From positions 194,850,935 through 194,914,934 of the forward strand of contig CP136061.1 of the NCBI GenBank assembly GCA_032622095.1: 64,000 nucleotides of DNA, in the 5' to 3' direction. Every line of letters starts with the position of its first letter. Position 1 is the stretch's first letter. This stretch comes from Siphonodentalium dalli (lineage: Eukaryota; Mollusca; Scaphopoda; Gadilida; Siphonodentaliidae). This document shows positions 59,512 to 64,000 of this stretch, piece by piece. Position numbers and translations under genes: made by a program. A model generated the notes under the pieces. The model did no database searches. It was not told where the DNA came from and saw nothing but the letters and a program-made list of their open reading frames with translations.

Positions 59512-59609
59512 ACTTTCAATGAAAGTTGTCAGCTCGTGACATCAGGGTCAGGAGCTTTTGTGCGCGCCTTTGTTGTAAATTTTGCATTGGGGGCTCTTTA
59601 TTTTGTTAT

Positions 59610-59776
59610 ACAGTAATGCCCTAAATAATCGACTCCTTAACCACAGCAGAATTATGGGTAATTTTTCAGGATTTGGTTGGAAATATGGCTAGTTGCTATT
59701 CACCGGAAAGCTCTCACTGAAAAATTACCCATAATTCTGCTGTAGTTAAGGAGTCGACTATTTAGGCCATTACTGT
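59610..59776. mobile_element. pogo-like hairpin MITE, copy 3 (shorter)
   Basis: ACAGTAATGCCCTAAATAAT pairs with ACTATTTAGGCCATTACTGT; the inner part of the right arm is missing. Confidence 0.8.
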
Positions 59777-61112
59777 ATCTTGTATTCTTGATTATACTAT
59801 ATCACCCAGGTGCTACATTTTGTATGTTCTGACCTATTGTCTTAGAAATATGATACATATACAGTTGCACACAAAACAAATGCTACAGCTTTAATAAAAC
59901 ATACTACCGTACTAACTTTTTTAATGCATTTATTGGTCAAATTTTGAAAGAATTTATGGCACTGACATAACACGATAGCCCACATCGAACACTCATTGAA
60001 ACAAAAGACCCTGTCCAAAATTCGCCATAAAACAACTTAATTTCACTTTGCAAACTCCTGAGAGAATTTTTCTAAACAACGAAATTATGTACTAATGACA
60101 TAAGCTTACAACATGTCTTACAATGAGTAGCGCCAAAATCATAAAAGTCTGCAAAAATATCATTATCAAGAACAATGTGAAATAATATAATTTGTTTTTC
60201 TTATTTTCATCATTAATAATTGTTCCTTCAATGAGATTTAGAATGTTGAAACCATTGTTATGTAAACACCAACTTTTACAGTCCAATCAACAAACACTGA
60301 ATAATGATTATTAGTCAAACATTTAGTTGAAAATAAGTCGTTTGTCAGGTTTTGCTATATATATTTTCAACACTTTTATAATGTCAAACATTCGATCATT
60401 ATTCGTTCATTTTATTTGAAAGCATTAGTGACACTTGCAGATTCCGCATGATATCTCGTTATTGGAGGGTTATTTATAATACAAATAAGAACAAAACTAT
60501 CTATTGTTGGATACATGTACTTTTTGAGAGTGCCATGTGGTATTGACATGGGACTTTGAGTTGCAAGGTGCACTCGCAGTCATGGGCCAGGGTTCGAAAC
60601 CAACCCAATTCCAAAAAATTTGCACGGTCTAAAAAATTACACTTTTCTAAAAATATGCACCGTGCATGTTGTATAGTCTCAGGTGTGTTCAAAGAGCAAC
60701 GCTCGTCATGTCACAGAGACATATATAAAACATTCTACTTTGCCACATCCTCTATATATATCGATTGTTGCTCATTCGATCTTCTTGATAATGATGGTTC
60801 TACATATTTTTATGACTTTTCACATGTACCCAAAGCAAAGGCCTTTGTCCCTTCAACAAAGCAATCTCGCATATCAGATTTGCTTGATTTATGATGCGAG
60901 GTGGAGATGCAGACCAGGAAGTGGGACAGGTGCACAATTGGTGCAATTTTAATGGGCATGGGGCTCGCCCAGTGTTAAAACCATATAAAAATAGGTGCAG
61001 TAACTTCAACAATGAAATGTGAACATTATTTTTAATAACTATAATTACCTCAACAAAATGGAACAAACCTGATGTATTTACAAATGAACTATTTTCAAAT
61101 GGTGCATTTTGA
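59777..61112. other. unassigned sequence
   Basis: Several overlapping frames near 60556-60952 on both strands, none with a recognised domain. No intact repeat was recognised. Confidence 0.4.
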
Positions 61113-61323
61113 TAGTAATGCCCTAAATAATCGACTCCTTAACCACAGCAGAATTTTGGGAAAATATTCAGGATTTAATCAGAAATATGGCTTGTTGCCA
61201 TTCATCGGAAAGCTCTGTGATAGCTTTCCGATGAATAGCAACAAGCCATATTTCCAACTAAATCCTGAAAAGTTACCCATAATTCTACTGGGGTTAAGGA
61301 GTCGATTATTTATGGCATTTCTA
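61113..61323. mobile_element. pogo-like hairpin MITE, copy 4
   Basis: TAGTAATGCCCTAAATAATC pairs with GATTATTTATGGCATTTCTA; inner TATGGCTTGTTGCCATTCAT arms present. Confidence 0.8.
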
Positions 61324-61389
61324 TATATGCTGCAAAGGGTTGTTGCCCGTCACAAAAAATTATTTAGCTTTAGGGTTTTATGTCCAGTA

Positions 61390-62290
61390 AGAAAACAAAG
61401 TGATACACTCAAGTCTGGATATAGTGTGTCTGACACTTACAGAATGAGGTCCCCAGAGAGTGAATTCCATGATGCTATCCCACACAATGGGCGAGCATCA
61501 CCAAATTCACCCTCTGGGGACCTCATTCTGCTTAGTCATCATTTTCAGGGAAGTGTGTAGTCTAAAATTAACATTTTGTTTAGTTACTTTTTCTCTTCTG
61601 TTCAGTTTCTATACAGTATTCCCTAATTTGCAGAAGATAAATCGCATAATCGAGGTGGCTAATGGGTGAACATGACCAACTTCAACTGGGGAACTTCAAT
61701 CTGATCCTAGCTCTCCCATAGCAGTTGAGACCTAAGCAGAATGAGGTTAACAGAGGGTGAATTTGGTGATGATAGCCTGCACTGTGCAGGATAGCATCAT
61801 TAAATTCACCCTCTGTGGACCTCATTCTGCAAATATCAGACACACTATATCCAGACTTGACAAACACAATCTTTTAAAGATGCACTCAGTGTTCCAGATC
61901 AATTTTTATAAAATATATTTAACTTTTTATTTAGATTCTAGTGTATAAAATAACATGTTTGGTACGAGAACAAGTCTGAATTTTAGTGTGTCTGACATTT
62001 GCAGAATGAGGTCCCCAGATGGTGAATTTAGTGATGCTATTCTGCACAGCAGGCTAGCATCACCAAATTCACCCTCTGGGAACATAATCCTGCTTAGGCC
62101 TCAACTGCTATGGGAGACATCGGATTAGATTGAAGTAACACAGTTGAAGTTGGTGATGTTCACCCATTAACTAGTCACCTCAATTATGCAATTTAACTTC
62201 TGCAAATTAGGGGATATAGAAACTGAATAGAAGGGAAAAAGTAACTGAACTATTCTGCAAATGTCAGACACACTAAATTCAGACTTGTAC
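61390..62290. repeat. cluster of ACCTCATTCTGC-family hairpins
   Basis: Three palindromic segments (61390-61540, 61735-61860, 61970-62100) with AGTGTGTCTGACA tips, GAGGTCCCCAGA arms and TCACCAAATTCACCCTC. Between them lie inverted CCCTAATTTGCAGAA (61621) and TTCTGCAAATTAGGGG (62196) blocks, suggesting an outer inverted-repeat element around 61600-62225. A 162-codon frame at 61072-61560 runs through these repeats and is not called. Confidence 0.7.
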
Positions 62291-62352
62291 GAGAAGTGCC
62301 TAGATGCTATTTTTCTTGATATTCAATTTTCTTTCCAATTATTTCATACATA

Positions 62353-62530
62353 TAGTAATGCCCTAAGTAATCGACCTCTTAACCACAACATAATTATGGG
62401 TAACTTTTCAGGATTTAGCTCCCGAGAGCATTCCGATGAATGGCAACAAGCCATATTTCCGACTAAATCCTGAAAAGTTACCCATAATTCTGCTGTGGTT
62501 AAGAGGTCGATTACTTAGGGCATTACGGTA
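62353..62530. mobile_element. pogo-like hairpin MITE, copy 5
   Basis: TAGTAATGCCCTAAGTAATC pairs with GATTACTTAGGGCATTACGG. Confidence 0.8.
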
Positions 62531-62606
62531 TTGATGTTCTAGAGGGACATAAATAACTATTTGGCCACTTTTTCAATAAGAAGACTGACATTCTTTGGTA
62601 TATTTA

Positions 62607-62735
62607 ACCCTTTCATGATGGGAGCTGCGCTGGTGCAGCATTAAAGATCCTGTGCATTGCATTCTTTTATATATATTTTCCAATGGGCGACTCGCTTTTA
62701 TAAGAGAATGCATTGGCACAGGGTTTTTCGCAAAT
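62607..62735. repeat. diverged relative of the 24.6-kb palindromic MITE
   Basis: TTAACCCTTT at 62607 and ATAAGAGAATGCATTGGCAC near 62700 match the piggyBac-type element. The left hairpin arm is degraded and no right TTAA end is seen. Confidence 0.5.
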
Positions 62736-62956
62736 TTCAGGAAAGGGACATGTATAGGTCTATATGTTTATATGTCATACTTGATTTTCAACATTTTTCT
62801 GGAAACATAAAAGTGTCAAATTAAAGATGGGCTATCTCTTCCGGACCAAAATTGCAACAGCAATAACAATTTAAATAAATCCTGATCTCATGACTACAAA
62901 TAGCTATTTTGTGAATAAATTACAGATGAAACTGAAACTTGGTATATTATTGATCT

Positions 62957-63094
62957 ACAGTAATGCCCTAAGTAATCGACTCCTTATCCACAGCAGAATT
63001 ATGGGTAACTTTTCAGGATTTAGTCGGAAAACTCCTGAAAAGTTACCCATAATTCTGCTGTGGATAAGGAGTCGATTATTTAGGGCATTACTGT
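62957..63094. mobile_element. pogo-like hairpin MITE, copy 6
   Basis: 138-bp hairpin, TA|CAGTAATGCCCTAAG at the left and GGGCATTACTG|TA at the right; arms of about 65 bp are almost identical. Confidence 0.9.
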
Positions 63095-64000
63095 ATAAAG
63101 GCAAAGTGGTTTATTTCAATTGTAAGATTGTGGTTAAATCTAAAGTCGAAATGTAATTTGCCATGATTTATGATGCTAACAAGATAGAGTTCTCCTTTTT
63201 GAGATTCTTTTGTCATGCTCTGAACATTTTTGCATGTATTTCTATTCTAAAAATAGCTAATGTGATGAGAGATTCTGAAGAAAATTTATATTAATTGATA
63301 GATACTTTTCTGGACAGGTGTCCTCAATTCATATCTATTATTTTGTATCTCGGAATCTATATAAAACTTTCTGAGAAGAGATAGACAATCTATAACGTAG
63401 TATTATTGTTGTTGTTGTAACTGGAGGTCTGTAATGCTGAATGCACCTTTAAGTTTCTCCCCAAAAGTTCTTCATTTTCAATATTGATACAACGGTCATA
63501 AAGGTGAGGAATTTATAAGTGTATATTTTATCTGCTTGTGTTTCTGCTTGTTTTTCAGTGATAAAATTCAATGACTTTTCCAAAACTTTTCCAGGTTTGT
63601 CAAATTTTTTTCCAAGACCTCAAATCAAATTGCAGACTTGGCTAGACAGGATAGATAGAACATAAATAGTCAATCCTTCTTCACAACCTGGTTTCAGTAA
63701 ATAGGTCCTATCTTCCGAAAGCAAAGACGATTTCAAAATGTCATGACTTTTCTTGACCATCAGCAGAGTCTTTTTTTTTCCAAAGTTATGTCATGGTTGG
63801 GAATCAATGGGTTTCGAGGTTGATGAGTACCATGCATTTAAAATTTGCAAATGCACAAAAACATAATATAAGAGGAACTTACACAAAACTTAGCAGTTTG
63901 ACTGTCACGAGTATATACTAGTTTATTTTTGAAACAAGTTGATACCTTATTTGTTCGGAAATACTCAGTGGTTTTCTATAACAATCTGACCAAAGTTGGC
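63095..64000. other. unassigned AT-rich sequence
   Basis: No gene or repeat structure was recognised up to the window end. Confidence 0.4.

Noticed and set aside
60583-60606. GGTTCGAAACC resembling a tRNA/SINE B box
   Set aside because: No convincing A box at the right distance and no cloverleaf could be folded by eye; not called as tRNA or SINE.
61072-61560. 162-codon frame
   Set aside because: Runs through a pogo-like hairpin and an ACCTCATTCTGC hairpin; no coding signature.

Overview
This window is non-coding-rich eukaryotic DNA, almost certainly from an invertebrate animal and plausibly a marine one. The sequence shows GT-AG introns, an intronic DNA transposon of several kilobases, LINE fragments, Helitrons and many hairpin MITEs, with very low gene density and an AT-rich base composition. 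I cannot name the species. No rRNA, tRNA, CRISPR or bacterial operon structure was found.

Only one host gene can be supported. It is the 3' part of a protein-kinase-fold gene on the + strand, with exons at about 6021-6249 and 12539-13072, and it has lost the HRD and DFG catalytic residues (a pseudokinase). Its intron of about 6.3 kb holds a complete PIF/Harbinger DNA transposon (7688-12192). That element has 138-bp terminal inverted repeats, an ATT duplication at both ends, an intact MADF-domain gene (+ strand) and an intact two-exon DDE transposase gene (- strand). The two genes converge on a 48-bp-arm hairpin.

The left end (727-4700) is a 5'-truncated, frameshifted LINE whose endonuclease domain is cut by Helitrons. 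One Helitron is inserted exactly at the 5' terminus of another. The region 13-24 kb is a mosaic of dispersed repeats, GGAAATTTCC-type repeats and repeats carrying a YY1-like GCCGCCATCTTGG motif. Around 24.6 kb is a TTAA-flanked piggyBac-type MITE made of two palindromes. At 26.4-30.6 kb are two large inverted-repeat elements. From 31.6 to 36.2 kb there is a satellite-like array with a period near 285 bp, interrupted by a TTA-flanked element that itself carries a MITE.

The right half contains a second LINE fragment (42.9-44.3 kb, - strand) and YY1-like tandem repeats at 48 kb. At 50.6-55.7 kb is a recent tandem duplication of about 2.3 kb bounded by three copies of one MITE; the middle copy is a recombinant of the outer two. 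Two more Helitrons lie at 55.97-56.6 and 57.95-58.4 kb. The last part (58.5-63.1 kb) is a cluster of six pogo-like hairpin MITEs interleaved with a second hairpin family.

The window is best read as one intron-rich host gene remnant in a very active transposon landscape. All family assignments come from motifs and termini read by eye; no database was searched.
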